Positions 1 through 12,872 of a stretch of DNA of 64,000 bases are shown in pieces. The stretch is from Portulaca oleracea (Eukaryota; Streptophyta; Magnoliopsida; Caryophyllales; Portulacaceae). Made by a program: the position numbers and the translations under genes. Positions within the stretch are counted from its first letter, which is position 1. The number at the start of each line of letters is the position of its first letter. The DNA is taken from NCBI GenBank assembly GCA_029582165.1, contig CM055874.1, positions 44,275,883-44,339,882 on the forward strand, given 5' to 3'. Under the pieces are notes generated by a model. It was not told the origin of the DNA. It saw only the letters and a program-made list of their open reading frames with translations, and did not search any database.

Positions 1-467
1 CAACTAACCATACTGAAAAGATAATGCATGAGAAAGAATTGAATCTGTCATCTCGGCCAAGAAACATCTCTTGGTGACCTTGCTCTTTAGATCCTTGTAG
101 CTGAACTGTTGGATACCCAACGTTCCTTTGATTTCTTTTGTTTTTTAGAATAAAACTGAGGGCCGTGTGTTTCTCCACCACACATCTAGTGGCCAGAAAA
201 GACATCTTCTATTGTTTCATGGAAAGGCACAACGCATTAATTCTCGAGTAGCACAAAGGCAATGGCGCAACACAGCTACCAAAACAGTTGGCAACTACTG
301 CAGAAATTGAACAGACATGACCTATTCAAGAGGACACATTCAAACAGGACATCCAAAACAATGTGACCTCGTGTTGTGCTATGTTAAACTCTTCTGAATG
401 GACAAGACTCACAGCATTTCCATTTGACTTCAAATGATAATAAGGACAACTCACACAATATACTTAC

Positions 468-3400
468 TTGCACGTAGTTCATAATGGGTACTGTCTTCCT
501 TAACATGAGACACACAACCACCTTCAATGCCATAAAGAAACAAAACATTAGCCACTAATTGTTATACTCCCTCCCTCCCAAATTAATTGACACTTTAACA
601 AAATTTTGACCGTTAATTACTCACAAATCACAATGACTTACAATATGAAATTACCGTCATTAGAAAGATAATTTACTAAAGTTTACAATGGGGGTAATTT
701 CATATTGTAACTCACTATAATTTGTGAATAACTAACGGTCAAAATTTAGTCAAAATGTCAATTAATTTGGGACGGAGGGAGTACTATGCAAGAGATATCT
801 ACAGAACAACCACAGTAATTCAAGAGAATCAAATAACCTTGCTAAAATATCCAGCTAGCAATGTACTATGAGGTCGGTTAGGCTCCAGGAAGGAGAAAAG
901 CAGGTTCATAAGCTGCAAAAACAATCACACCATTCAGAATAGACAGTTATAGATTCATACTTGAAAAAAAAAAAGAAAAAAACAAAGGCATTGTTCTATT
1001 CAATGGCTGGCCTTAGAAACTCATTTGCTAAACTCATACAGAACATATTTGTTGAACTTAATCTAACGTCATTTGCAAGACACATTCTGAACTTTTTGTG
1101 AAACTTATTCTGGAATTATTCCATTGAACTTATTCTAAACTTATTTTCTGAAGTTAATACTTATCTGAATTTACTCCACAAAAAATAACCTAGAAGAAGC
1201 ATGATAAATTAACAGTGGCCATACCTCCTCCTCATCCACCAATGTCCTCAATATGACATCAATTTCACATGTGAAGACCTCTGATGCTACAAAGGGGAAC
1301 CTGAATAATCAAAAGAAAAGTATAAATTGGCTAGGACCCCAAGGATTGAAAGTTGTATGTCATGTCTAGTAAACTTTAAGCCACTTAAGTATAAATGAAA
1401 CAGTTGGAGATATGACTCCAGCCAACTTCTCTAATCAAGTTGGTGCCTAGAGGGCATGATGATTCTTGTTGAAAAAAATCAAGGGTGATCTGAAGTATCG
1501 TACTTGAAGGCACGCTTGCTATCAGCATCCTCCGGAGGTTCTTCAACAACATAGCGTAAGAGTTGTTCTACCTGGGCTTTGTCGCGTAGGCTACAGAAAG
1601 GGAAAAGAAAAATAAGCGAAGATCAGGCAATCATTACCCGAAACATCTCAATATGAATACAAGGGGAAAGGAAATTATAAGAAAGAGAAAGAAAGGTCCC
1701 CTCTTCTTGCGATGAGAATGGATATAACATATAACAGCAGCAAGAAGAGTGAGGATCAATTACAAATTAATCAGACGACTGTTCAAAGCTTTGCATTCTT
1801 GGATAATTTCTTCTTCATCCAGCAGCTCTTCCAAAGTGAAATTTTCCTTGTCTAATACCGCATCAACCTTGAAACATAGGTAAAGAATCAGCAACAATAA
1901 ATAAAGGTAATCAAGTATCAAATTAATGAATTAAATAAAAGATTCCACTGTTCACTCACCAAAGAAAAAGTTGTGATTAGCCACTAATTTTAACAACGGA
2001 ATAGAAACCATGGAGCAGTATCCAAGATTTTTATTCTCACATCACCTATCATTACACCCTTTTTGACACTTAAATATCTATGGTAGAAATATTTTGGTTC
2101 AAAAATCAAAACTAGTTATTTGAGCAATATACATATAATAGCTGTGACATAATCTGACAGGAACAAAACATTTCTCTGTAACTAGGAAAGCTTGCACACA
2201 CACTGAAAGCAGTTCACATCTGCAAAGTGTCTGATCACATCTACTGTTCACAAATGGGTGTAAAGTTGAGAAATGACCACAAAGTCAAACCTTTGTTATA
2301 GCATCAGCACATTTCTCTATATCTCATTCAAAAAAGGAAGAAAAAGAAAAAAAAAATGATTCATGAATCAAAACATAGGGATAGTTTCTCTTGGGTATTT
2401 CTGAAAATCACTCATTTGATTGGTTAGGCAAACCTTAGGTACACTAGTAGGCACTTTAAAGCTGCCATGTCGGACATCCAAATGTCCTGAATTGATACTT
2501 TCAAACAACATCAAATTGTGATTAAATAGATTAAGGAAGAACGGTGGGTACCTGAAATAGTGAAAAATATTGGAATCTTTTTCAGTTCATATCCTTGGTT
2601 CTTAGATCAACTGAAATCAACTGATTATAGTCTAGTACATAAGTTTCTTATTTTTCAAATTTTTTGCAAGTATTTTTCAGGTTTTTTTTTCTAGTATCAT
2701 TTATTCAGTTTTAGTTCCGTGCTAATCCATGGACAAATTCTTAAGGTTGTGCTATTCAAAGAGGTAGAACCCCTTTAAATTCTTATAACTTTGGTTCTTA
2801 TCAACTGAAATTATTCAATATGATCCAAATAACTATCTTCCTTTGATTTCATTTTTTTACTCTTCATCAGATTTTGGTTGTCCTAACTGCTGATACATGA
2901 AGGCATGAACTGCTCCCCCCAAAGTTCTCAGGTTAAGAAGCGTAGACACTTTGCCTGGCTTCACGAGCAGACACGACACTCATCGGACCACTCTCTCGAC
3001 ACTTTCAAACACATGCCAAACATATAGCACAAAAATAGGCTTTCGTTACCTATATCTATATGTGCAGAATGCAATATGTCCAAAATTTTGGATAGTTGAA
3101 AAAAAGAATATTTTTTGAACTTAGATTGTAATGGAATAAAGTAAAATGACACATTAAACCTCCTTTGCTTCTTTCCCATAGAGTAGTAGGTAGTGAACAA
3201 TTTCTAAATCATGGGTCAATTGAAACCAACCTCTCTAAATTGCAAAATTTAGGGGTAAGACTGCTACATCCCAACCCTCCACATGCAAACACTATGAACA
3301 ACCTGATATTGTTTTTTTTTTTCATAGAAACAATCTGATATTGTTTTATCCAAATACAGCCCAGTCAAAGGCTGAAAACAAAGTAAATCGTAAAAACATC

Positions 3401-6104
3401 AATAATTGAATAAATATTTTTCATGACTACATGTCGTATCCTGAAAATTTTAAAATTCTCAAGTCCGTGTGTCAATGTCATTTAGTATCAGTGTCACATA
3501 TCAATGTCTATGCTTCTTAGTCCTAGTTTTTGCTCGCTAAAGAAGAAAATTCCCTTCAGTCCCTACAGCTGAACAGTTTGGGGAAAAGGAAAGCCATCTC
3601 TGACTTTGTATAACAAGTGTTTCTAAAGAAAGAATATAAGTGATCTATTCTGATTGATAGCTATTAACACAACTTGGTTTCTGTGCACAAAGAAAGAATG
3701 CAGCCTTCAGATTGGTTTGAGGTTCTATCTTTACTTTCCATCTCAAAATAATGGGGCAAAGCCGCAAAGGGTTTATGCAAGAGTTTAATCTAGCATACCT
3801 GATTTAATTCTCTAATTAGATTAATCAGGGTGGGCTTTGTGTTCATAATCTACGGCATACTGATGCGTTACTTACCTTGCCTCTTCATTCACCTCCAAGT
3901 TCAAGTATGATTTGTACACACCCTCAAAATTACAATGAGAAAATCATAAACAGAAGATCCTCTTGGTGTCAGGTTCATTAATAAACCCCCTCCATGATAG
4001 TTGCATAATGCATGCACCAACCATCAAACCAGCCAACAAATGAGACCAGATCAATCAAGACGAACAACTTTGCAAATGACTTTCTTGGACATCGGGGAAA
4101 GAACCTAGGCAAATATTTTTACACAGTCCATAATAAGCCAATAGGCTCAACTTACTCCGAAAAAACACACTTGTGACAGACTTACCCACAAGGTGCACAC
4201 AAGCCTTAATTGGGTGGGGTGGGGGTGGGGGTGGTTCACTTAGTTGGGTGCAACCTAAGACTATCAAAGATGTGTTGGCAGCTTGGAGAATAAGTGACAA
4301 AGAACAGGCTTCTAGGAATTTGGAAAATTAATCCATTGGCTATATGGTGGACAGGTGGAGTGCTTGGAAGGAAAGGAATGGTCAAATTTTGAGAGCAAGC
4401 CTATGTTGTCTTCAAGGTCTATTTTACCAAGAACTTTGTAGAGCCAAGTTTCTGAACAGGAAGAAAATGACTTTTAGCACAGAGGAACGATGTAATTTGT
4501 GACTGCCCTTTTTGCACATGGGTAACATCTCTTTTTGGTGTTTAATGATACAAAAAACCATATAGAGGCCTCTCCCTTACAAAGTAATTGGGTGATTTTC
4601 AAGAAAGGATGAATGAGGTTGTGAAATTCAATAATAGCATAAAACTACCTCATTGTCAGAGATAAAAATCTAATAATGTCCATTTATCATACAGTATACC
4701 TGGTATATCCCTAAAACCAACAAAATTTCCAACCCTCTCATAAAATATAAAATAAGAAATCAATCGGACCATCAACCTCAATAAGACCTCAAACAAAAAA
4801 CATTGTGTACTCTGAAAGTCTACTTCCAATGCCAAACAATTGTGAAGACAATGTTTTATTGACAATCAATAGTAGACCAAAAAAAAAACAATCAAATGCC
4901 AAGTAGAATGCAACAACTAGCATCTTCCACTTTAGACTCTACCTTTGCAAAAAAAAAAAAAAAAAAAGCAAAATTACAAGAACTCTCCACAGAACACATG
5001 TATAAAACTTTATCTCCTAATATGACAACTGAATATCCTCAAATGCAAATAAATCACCCTGCACATGATATAACTCTTGCCGCCGTTAATAGCATATTGA
5101 CAACTCCTTCATCCTCTTCCCTTCCGCCCTTCTAGCACCTTGGTTCCCTTTCGTCTTGTTTACCTCCAGGAAAGCACACAGGAATACAGAAACAAGACAT
5201 TAAACAAACCCCATCTTCTCCCAGCAGACACAAACTGGTCCTGAATCCAAGCAAGCCCTCAATCAAAATTATCAAGTCAAACATAATGAGGATGACTAGC
5301 TCCAACAAATGCAAACTGCCTCTGCTCTCTAACAACCCTTCAGCCCCACCAACTCCCACAAGTCGCTATCCAATGAAGTCATTCCATGATAGCAGAAATT
5401 TAGAAGCCATGAAAACCATCAACAAAAGAACAAATGCCTTCCAGTTTATTTCTTCTTTTTTTAAAACTTTTTGGGCGTAATGTGTTTCCCTACTACTACG
5501 TTTCTCTGATTTAAATCCTTTACGACAAAGTTTATAGTATGTGTCTTTCATAAGAAATGTAACTAATCATAAGAAAGGCTGCCTATGTAGTTCTCTCCTT
5601 ACTAGACTCCACCAATAACAAATTAGGGCACTGCAGCCATACATAACAACTAACAACCAATTCCTCAATACTCTAATCAGCAGCATTCGGAAGGGATAAA
5701 GATTATATTACCAGAGCTACCAAGATGAACTCTTTCAAAATGAACTTCCCCTACATACTTGAACTTGGAGGTGAATGATCCTTAAGAGAAAATATGTATA
5801 CTTCCGAAAAAAAATACATATGGATAAGTCAAATTTCAAATTTCATAGACTAATCCAAACACCAAAGCTCCTAGAGCAGCATCAATCCACCATTTAACAA
5901 ACCTCGGTAGGAATATTGAGTTATCAGAAAGAAAAACTTCTAAATCTAGCAGAAGCATAAAGCACCAGGAAACTACACAAAAGAAACATATGACACAAAA
6001 CAAGAAAAGCAAACATAAGATTAGCAAGGTTCCAACTAAGTTAATAAATGGGAAGCCCAACTTACAGGTGATGAAGCAGACAACGCAGTGAGTCTCCAGA
6101 ACAT
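468..6104 (-). CDS. SIT4 phosphatase-associated (SAPS domain) protein, N-terminal part, partial
   Basis: Six coding exons, read right to left: 6066-6104 (starts ATG at 6104), 1764-1867, 1504-1590, 1225-1300, 838-912 and 468-521. All have GT..AG borders and keep frame, giving 145 codons. Recognisable peptides are MFWRLTALSASSP, FTLEELLDEEEIIQECKAL, VEQLLRYVVEEPPEDADSK, FTCEIDVILRTL, LLFSFLEPNRPHS and VVVCLMLRKTVP, the conserved start of plant SAPS proteins. In yeast and animals the family binds PP6/Sit4-type phosphatase catalytic subunits as a regulatory partner; the plant role is inferred from that. Intron 1 is about 4.2 kb and interrupts after codon 13. The last exon seen ends in a good donor (GTAAGT), and the next exon is not recognisable in 1-467, so the gene continues past the left edge. 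No broken exon is seen. The exons are too short to show up as long open frames. Confidence 0.93.
567..781. mobile_element. Stowaway-type MITE (Tc1/mariner) in the intron between SAPS coding exons 5 and 6
   Basis: The element is 215 bp with terminal inverted repeats beginning CTCCCTCCCTCCC on the left and ending GGGACGGAGGGAG on the right. The inverted match continues through AAATTAATTGACA inward. It is flanked by TA at 565-566 and 782-783, the Stowaway/mariner target duplication. It has no coding capacity. Confidence 0.93.
3886..5777. repeat. Perfect 24-bp inverted repeat pair in SAPS intron 1
   Basis: Positions 3886-3909 (CATTCACCTCCAAGTTCAAG onward) are the exact reverse complement of 5754-5777, 1.84 kb apart. 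The flanks do not match and no target duplication is visible. It could be the remains of an old terminal-inverted-repeat element or a small inverted duplication. The DNA between is otherwise unremarkable AT-rich intron. Confidence 0.6.
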
Positions 6105-6400
6105 AGTGAAGAGCACAAGAGCTGAATCCGCAGAAAAAAGGGGGTATGATGAGAAAAGATAGATCTATACACCCTAATTTGAGTTGAGATTTGATTGAAA
6201 CACCTGAGATTTGAACGAGAATCAGCTGATAAAGAGGGAAAAGGTAGCGGGAAGATATAGGGAAAACCCTAATTTTGACGAGGTGAGAGAGAGAGAGAGA
6301 AAGAGAGAGAGGCAAAAGATCACAGCTCAGAAAGAAAAGAAAGCAAAGAGAGAGAGGGCTCGCTGACATCATAAGAGCAGGCACAATTTCCCGATTGATA
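6105..6400 (-). promoter_or_regulatory. 5' UTR / proximal promoter of the SAPS gene
   Basis: This lies directly upstream of the SAPS start codon at 6104. On the coding strand it holds a long CT-rich tract (GA-rich on the plus strand, about 6286-6358), typical of plant 5' leaders. The 182-codon open frame across this stretch on the minus strand overlaps exon 1 out of frame and is dominated by the CT tract, so I do not treat it as a gene. The transcription start was not located. Confidence 0.5.
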
Positions 6401-7695
6401 ATCCAGTTTCAACTCAAAATTTTTAAATAAAAAATCAACTAAACGTCAATTTTGAAGATGTAATTCTTCTTCTTGTTAAAAAAAAATGTAATTAGTCTTT
6501 TTCATATGGTTTGTCCTTTTTCAGAAAAATATGTATGGAAAAGATTTTTGAGAAAAAATATTTTACAAATTTTAGTTTAGAAGTAATGTCGTGAAAAAAT
6601 TTGTAGTCAAGTTTATTTAAAATATTCAAATTACCTTAATTTATTTATAAAATAAAATATAAAATTAAATATTGTTAGTTTTAATATATCTCTTTAGGAA
6701 AACCGTATTTGATTCTCTTTATAAGCTCTATCAAAATGCGAGCAAAAACCAAGAGACAAACTAAAAATTCTACTAGATTACATTTACAATCAGCAACAAC
6801 TAGAGTGATGTATGTATTGGATTATTGGGTTCCAACAATAGACATGTGATCAGAGACGAAAATGAGAAGAATCAAAATCAAATATAGTATCTCACCAATT
6901 CATGTTGCTCTGATGTTAGGCATCGTGATTTTGGAATGATCTAAAAAACCCAAGTGACTAATGGAGGCACCAAGATCCAAGGGGGATAGATCTCTACTTC
7001 AATTGTGTGGTAATAACACCATCATCATTCACCAATGATGGTTGACTAGAAAACAACCAATTGTATTCATATGAATTACATGAGCTCATATGAAGGCGTT
7101 GGCCTTACATTTGTTCATGCTATTGTTATTAGAAAAACATTATAACAATTTTACCGTTGACATTTTTGAATAAATTTGAACTTCTTACAATGACTATTTC
7201 AAAAAAAAAAATCGCAGTGAAAAGGTCAGTCGAGTCCTATTACAATTATTCGTTCATCCAAACATTGTGATAGGTATGGCTATTTGAAACAACAATCGTG
7301 TTATGTTTGTTCTGAAAAATCATTTTCTATATCTTTGTTGTGCTACATCTATGTTTTGTTTCATATATTATTTCACTTTTTCACCTGAATTTAACAAACC
7401 CATACATGCAACCTTGGCTTTCTCCCCTCTTTTAGCCTTTGTTATCATCAACTTGCATCACAGGTATGGTCACAACTTCAAGTTTCATAGTTTTTATTAG
7501 TAGATATGATATTCGAATCATTTATAAGTTGCGTAATTTTACACCTTGTTTTAGAGATATATAAGTTTATATGGTTGTTATTTTCTGCTGTTGATATGTT
7601 GTATTCTGGTTTGTCAATATCTACTTTGTCGTGTGTATATATATATATGCGAGTTTATGAATGAGCACATTATTTGAGTTAGCACATTTATTTTA
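6401..7695. other. AT-rich intergenic DNA, nothing recognised
   Basis: No coding region, RNA gene or clear transposon ends were seen. The short open frame at 7303-7500 has no recognisable domain and is hydrophobic only because of T-rich sequence. Confidence 0.5.
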
Positions 7696-8228
7696 GAGTT
7701 TTTGGCTGGGAAAAATCCGTACTGGGGGTCTTGTGATTGAGAATAATTCAAAGTGACTTTTTGGCTGGTGACAGTCTATACTTATTCATTATTTTCTAAT
7801 AGCATCCCAGAGTGAAATTTCGGCACTGAAATGCTGATTTGGCAACCGTAGCACGTGCCCTTTTAATTAAAAGCATGTCACATCATTTTTTTTTAATTTA
7901 ATTTTATCGTTTAACTTACATTATTCACCTTGCACTTATATTATGGGGGGAAAACATTAGCAATGAATTAAAAGTATGCCACATCAAGTTTTTTTAATTC
8001 TATTTTATCGTTTAACGATAAAATAGAATTAAAAAAATTGACGTGACATGCTTTTAATTAAAAGGGCACGTGCTCCGGTTGCCACATCAACATTCCGGTG
8101 TCAGAATTTCAATATGGGATGCTACGAGAAAATAATGAATAAGTATAAACTGCCACCAGCCAAAAAATCACTTTGGATTATTCTCGATTACAAGGCTCTC
8201 ACTACGGATTTTTCCCAGCCAAAAACCC
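7696..8228. mobile_element. Mutator-like MITE with long inverted repeats
   Basis: The element is 533 bp with terminal inverted repeats of about 165 bp or more, starting GAGTTTTTGGCTGGGAAAAA on the left and GGGTTTTTGGCTGGGAAAAA read inward from the right. It is bounded by a perfect 9-bp direct duplication TTTATTTTA (7687-7695 and 8229-8237), the Mutator-superfamily signature. The middle contains a further nearly perfect palindrome (about 7988-8036) around ATCGTTTAACGAT. Open frames inside it (8048-8254, 8173-8364) are fortuitous. Confidence 0.92.
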
Positions 8229-8810
8229 TTTATTTTATTTGGCATTTTTTGTAGCAAATTTAATTAGATCTAATTTTATGCGAGCTTATATTTGGCTTTG
8301 TCATTTTCTATTACAAGTATTAATTTATCATTTTCTTGATCTAGATATATATCGGTTTATATGAAGTCGTCTTCCCCCATTCCTCTTACATCCTTCTGCA
8401 AACAAACAGACAAACATAACTAGCTTGAATCACTAATTTTCTATTCTCATTTCTTTCTTACATTATTACTATGTTAATTTCAACTTTTCCTTAATTTTAT
8501 TACTCATATCTTGTGATTCTTACTTGTTTTTGTGATGGAGAATTGTGGTGTTGATAACTAACAAGATTTAGTGCATTTGTGTTATTGTAGATAGTTCTCT
8601 TATATGGATATTAGACATGTTTGGATGTGTTGGGTTGGGATTTGCCTATATGTTTGATCTTGACTAGGATTTGATTGTTTGTTTGTTGTGGGTTCGAATT
8701 TATTGAAAGGTAGAACATAATTTGGGAGGTTGACATAAACTTACTTGAAAGTGGGTTTGTAGTTAAATCTTGGTTTTTGACATAGATGTTGAACACTGAG
8801 ATGTTGCACA

Positions 8811-8898
8811 CACACATGCATGCATACATACATACATATATACATCAACATATACATACGTGTGTGTGTGTGTGTGTACATACACATGTATATATATG
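8811..8898. repeat. Compound microsatellite (CA/CATA/GT)
   Basis: Runs of CA, CATA and GT dinucleotide/tetranucleotide repeats, ending in TATATATG. The minus-strand reading frames across it are repeat artefacts. Confidence 0.85.
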
Positions 8899-10184
8899 AT
8901 GAGTTAGGAAAAGGTGGACCCAATCTAATTGGGACCACCCCGATTAGGGGCAGAAAAAGAATCCTAACTATAAAGATTATAAACTAATCTATTCTAAACT
9001 AACCCGAAAAGAAATAACAGAATTGAAAAGATAGCAGAGGCTTAGTATTACCTTGAATCTCTAAAAATGACAGCCTCGGCCAGCCATGAGCTCTTGAATG
9101 CACCGGTCTTCAAGAAGGACACCGAGTAGAAGTTTCCAAAAAGGAAACCTCCACAAAAGGTCAACACAACACCTTATGGAATGACTACTAGGCTATTCGA
9201 CCCTGGTCCAATCGAGAAACTCTTAGAGAGTGTGGACAATGTCGTCTTTGTTCAACTACAAATCACTACACCATCGAAAATGACCTAGACACAACCCATT
9301 TCACCTCATTTTACAAAAGGTTTCGGACGCGCTCCAAAGTTATAACAAATCATGTATGAAGTGTAAACAACTCAGGATTGGGGAATTTCTTTGAGTTAGT
9401 GATAATTCTTTTGACAATTACAATAACTTAAAGAATTTCTCACCGTGGGTCAGTTCAGTAAATGTTCTCTAACACTTTACTCATGTGATTGACTTTTGAC
9501 ATCCAATGTCCCTATGATCATGAAACTTGATCATCACATCAATCCCACATGCTAATTGTGTGCAATCGTCATTGTTCCAACATGATGATCCAATTAGGAA
9601 TTCGGTCGACATTCGACCAGTTCTAACATTTCCAATTTCACCAAATGGGGCTTCATAAAACCAAACATAATATGTTATTCCCATTTTAGAAAGCTAACAT
9701 TTTGGACGTTCGTTCAATTCTAAGCCTCAATTGAATAGAACACATAGATCTTTATTGATGAATAAAATGTCCTTACAACTTGTGAACCAGCTAAACATGA
9801 GAAGTAAGTTAGTCGCATTCTCCAATGCAATTAAAACTCAAGAACTGTTTATACAAGCGTATTAAATCCCACGCATTCTCTAATGCGTCTCATGGTCTAT
9901 TCCCTTAATATAATCTTTTATGTCAAGGTAAGCATAACCATTATGCCTACCAAGCAACAATGGTTTAGAATGGGACATTCACGTTATCATTGACCTCACA
10001 CATCTATTAATCACTCACTTCGAACAATCATTCGAGTGATGTGACTTCTAAGGAACATTCATGTGTGAGCTTGTCCTGCACCCTAGATTGCTTAGCTTGA
10101 GAAAAGGCCCTAAAAAAAGGAAAACCAAGCTTTCGCTGCGCAACACTAGGTGCCAAGTCCTTTGATGAACTACTTCATCCACAC
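8899..10184. other. Unclassified old repeat-like intergenic DNA
   Basis: There is no intact coding frame. Base composition and short degenerate frames suggest decayed LTR-element or intergenic repeat DNA, but I could not find LTR ends, primer sites or protein motifs. The Cassandra element to the right has inserted into it. Confidence 0.35.
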
Positions 10185-10311
10185 TGTAACGCCCCGGCCC
10201 CTCCCGGGCCGCGGACATTACCGATAACTGTTTCAAGGATCGCTGACAGGCCCCACAAATCACCACGAGTCTTTCCACCGTGCTTCGTCCTCGCTCACAC
10301 ATTGCCTGAGC

Positions 10312-10392
10312 AAACTTCCCAGGAGGTCACCCATCCTGAGACTACTCCCAGCCAAACGCGCTTAACTGAGGAGTTCTCAACGGATGAGCTAC
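10312..10392 (-). other. 5S-rRNA-derived block in Cassandra 3' LTR
   Basis: The reverse complement contains CAGTTAAGCGCGTTTGG and AGGATGGGTGACCTCCTGGG, matching the middle and 3' half of plant 5S rRNA, including the internal control region for RNA polymerase III. It is diverged and incomplete and is not a functional 5S gene. It marks the LTR as Cassandra. Confidence 0.88.
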
Positions 10393-10732
10393 CATAAAAG
10401 AAGGTGCACCTTGGTGATATAAGTAGTCATTTCAATCCTTTTAAGCCACACTTAACCACATACTCGGGGTGTTACAGTCACCCCTACTTAAGTGCACAAT
10501 GTCCTAGTTGTGCCACAATCCACTCCAAAATCTTTGCCCCACTAGGTAATTGCCCATGGATCTCCCGTCCATTGGCGCAGCTCACGGTTGCGGATCAGCT
10601 CTGATACCATCTGTAACGCCCCGGCCCCTCTCGGGCCGCGAACATTAACGATAACTGCTTCAAGGATCGCTGATTGGCCCCACAAATCACCACGAGTCTT
10701 TCCAGCGTACTTCGTCCTCTCACACGCTGCCT

Positions 10733-10812
10733 GAGAAAACTTCCCAAGAGGTCACCCATCCTGAGACTACTGCCAGCCAAGCACGCTTAATTGAGGAGTT
10801 CCCAACGGATGA
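10733..10812 (-). other. 5S-rRNA-derived block in Cassandra 5' LTR
   Basis: Second copy of the 5S-like block, in the LTR nearest the primer site (5' LTR in the minus-strand reading). It again carries the CAGTTAAGCG-type and GGATGGGTGACCTC segments of 5S rRNA, here with AATTAAGCGTGCTTGG. If transcribed it could be read by RNA polymerase III; that is known family behaviour and is not shown by the sequence. Confidence 0.87.
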
Positions 10813-10901
10813 GCTACCATAAAAGAAGGTGCACCTTAGTGATATAAGTAGTCATTTCAATCCTTTTAAGCCACACTTAACTACATACTCGGGGTGTTAC
10901 A

Positions 10902-11575
10902 TACATAGTCACCAAGGCAGTTTTCTGAACAAGTCGTGATGTACTTCAAACTTAAAATAGATTCCTTAAGAGGAGTCCTACTCGGAACTTTTCCAAGTTA
11001 TACCCTCCTTTTGATGTGATCGGACTGATTCTGGTAACCATCTTTGTTTGTCATTTTATAGGGATTGGTGTAACTCTTTACACATTTACCATTTATCCTC
11101 TTACAAAACTAAAGACATCTCTTTAGCTCTGATGATGCTTCTAAGTGTGTTAAACACAGTAATCCAACGTTTCAATTCAATTGAAACTTGACCATATTAA
11201 CTCAAGATATTTTATCATGTACAACTCAATACTCATAATGGCATTTTACATCCACTCTTGGGATTCAAATGTCAACTACATCCTACTTTACCAAGTGATG
11301 TATAGATGTCATTTTAGAGCAAATCCCCTTCTTGGAGTTCTGTTGAACTATTTCAGCAACTTATCATCATAAGTTGTTTAATTCAAAATAATTAAACACA
11401 TTGATCTATCTCCATACACCTTGACTCCAAGATCGCATTGAGCATTATCGAGGTCCTTTCAAAATTGAAAATCTATGTATCTTCAGTCTCAAAATATGTA
11501 ATATACGTGCAAACATATATACATATACACGCACGCGCATACATACATACATACATACATACATACATACATACA

Positions 11576-11606
<31 letters not shown>

Positions 11607-12872
11607 GTTTACTTTGGGAATAAGGTTTGTAGGTTGAAATGTTCTTCCTTATCTGATTTGGGTGAGGGTTGGAAGCAGAATCAAGTTGAATAACAGCCCA
11701 AGGACCATAAAATCAAGCCACAATTACAACAAAACCATGTAGAACTCAATATTTTAAGCTAATCTTTTTGGATGAATTTTGCAAGCATCAAACCAACAAT
11801 ACACACACACACACATAGTAGTGTCCACACACTATAGTGTCCCTTTTTTTTAATACACATATACATTTTCCTCATACGTCCATGATGTTCTTCAGAAGGT
11901 TAAGGTAGGTGTTTATTCGTCTTCCACTTTGATGGGGTCGAGCCTTAATTGAATGGGACCTAGGGGCCTTCTTCCATTCACGAGGAGTCATCGCTGACTC
12001 CCATAGGTACTCCCTCAAAGTATTTTTCAAGTTTCTCAAAATGAGTTGGGTGAGCTCAGGAAGATCAACCGATACTCAAGGCCTCCAACAAGTCTCCCCT
12101 TAGACCCTTAACTTGATTAGTTAGCCGATACGACATGCAGTTTCTTAGTACTGAATATCATCATATGGGCAACCGATCCATAGTGTCAGTTGAGTTACAC
12201 TACAATATTACATAAGTCTTACTACATGGAAGTCATATTAATTTATTCTTATATTATGCGCCCATAACCAACTGATTGTCGTGTCATCCTCGCTGATACC
12301 ACTTGCGCCCTTCAAGATCCCGATCCAGCCTCAGTTGTGGGGGTACCTAGCATGGAACACATTCATGGGTTATCATTTAGCTATATATGAAGACAAGAAT
12401 TAATTCACATAAACTTTTAAAGTTTTAAGTCTGCCTTAGCAGATGGTGATGCCCGTCGGATGTCTCCCTTTAAGGCAATCACCAAAACATCATCATTAGG
12501 TGCACCATAACATTTGGTTAACCTTTACCAGAGCGTTAACCCCAACATATGGCCCTTTGGTCCAGATCGATCGATTAAAGTTCGGGCTTTGAATGATGAA
12601 CCTCAGTTCACCAGCTTCCCCAAGCATGCTTCACATCGACTTATATCATTTCGGGCTTTGATCGGTGAACCTCGGAATGTCAGCTTTCCTATTGTCTTAC
12701 TTTTCCATTTTATGTTCCATAAATCATATATCACTTGTCCATGGTATCCATTCCTTCAGTGTAAACTAGGCTTCCCTGAAATAAATCATACTTAGCATTT
12801 GGTAAGAACTCTATATGTCTCTCATTTGTCAGAGAGTTCATCCAAATTGCGTAATTTTTTCCAATTTTGTTC
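10902..12872. other. Unclassified repeat-like DNA with microsatellite
   Basis: No gene is seen. It contains a tetranucleotide array (separate entry), a short CA run near 11797-11817, and a degenerate repeat of roughly 70 bp near 12573-12700 around the motif TCGGGCTTTGA followed by GTGAACCTC or GATGAACCTC. The frames at 12514-12795 and 12815-13048 have no recognisable protein motif. Confidence 0.35.
11538..11604. repeat. (CATA)n microsatellite
   Basis: About 16-17 uninterrupted CATA units. The plus-strand frame reading repeated THTYI across it is an artefact. Confidence 0.95.

Larger units (their letters stand above)
10185..10901 (-). mobile_element. Cassandra TRIM retrotransposon (complete, non-autonomous)
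   Basis: Two LTRs of 292 and 290 bp (10185-10476, 10612-10901) begin TGTAACGCCCC and end GGGGTGTTACA, with only 135 bp between them. On the minus strand the primer-binding site TGGTATCAGAGC (10598-10609) lies two bases inside the right-hand LTR, so the element reads right to left. It fits initiator Met-tRNA. Both LTRs contain a 5S-rRNA-derived block (see separate entries), the defining feature of Cassandra elements. There is no coding capacity, so movement would need proteins supplied by another element. The flanking pentamers CACAC and TACAT agree at three of five places and could be a mutated target duplication. Confidence 0.92.

Noticed and set aside
1..467. Further SAPS exons left of 468
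   Set aside because: Neither strand shows the next conserved SAPS peptide; the following exon probably lies outside the window.
5836..6384. 182-codon minus-strand open frame over the SAPS 5' region
   Set aside because: It overlaps SAPS exon 1 in another frame and its sequence comes from the CT-rich leader and intron; no domain.
10312..10392. Functional 5S rRNA gene
   Set aside because: Only part of the 5S sequence is present, diverged, in an LTR; it is a Cassandra component.
11519..11604. Protein frame with repeated THTYI
   Set aside because: It is the translation of the CATA microsatellite.
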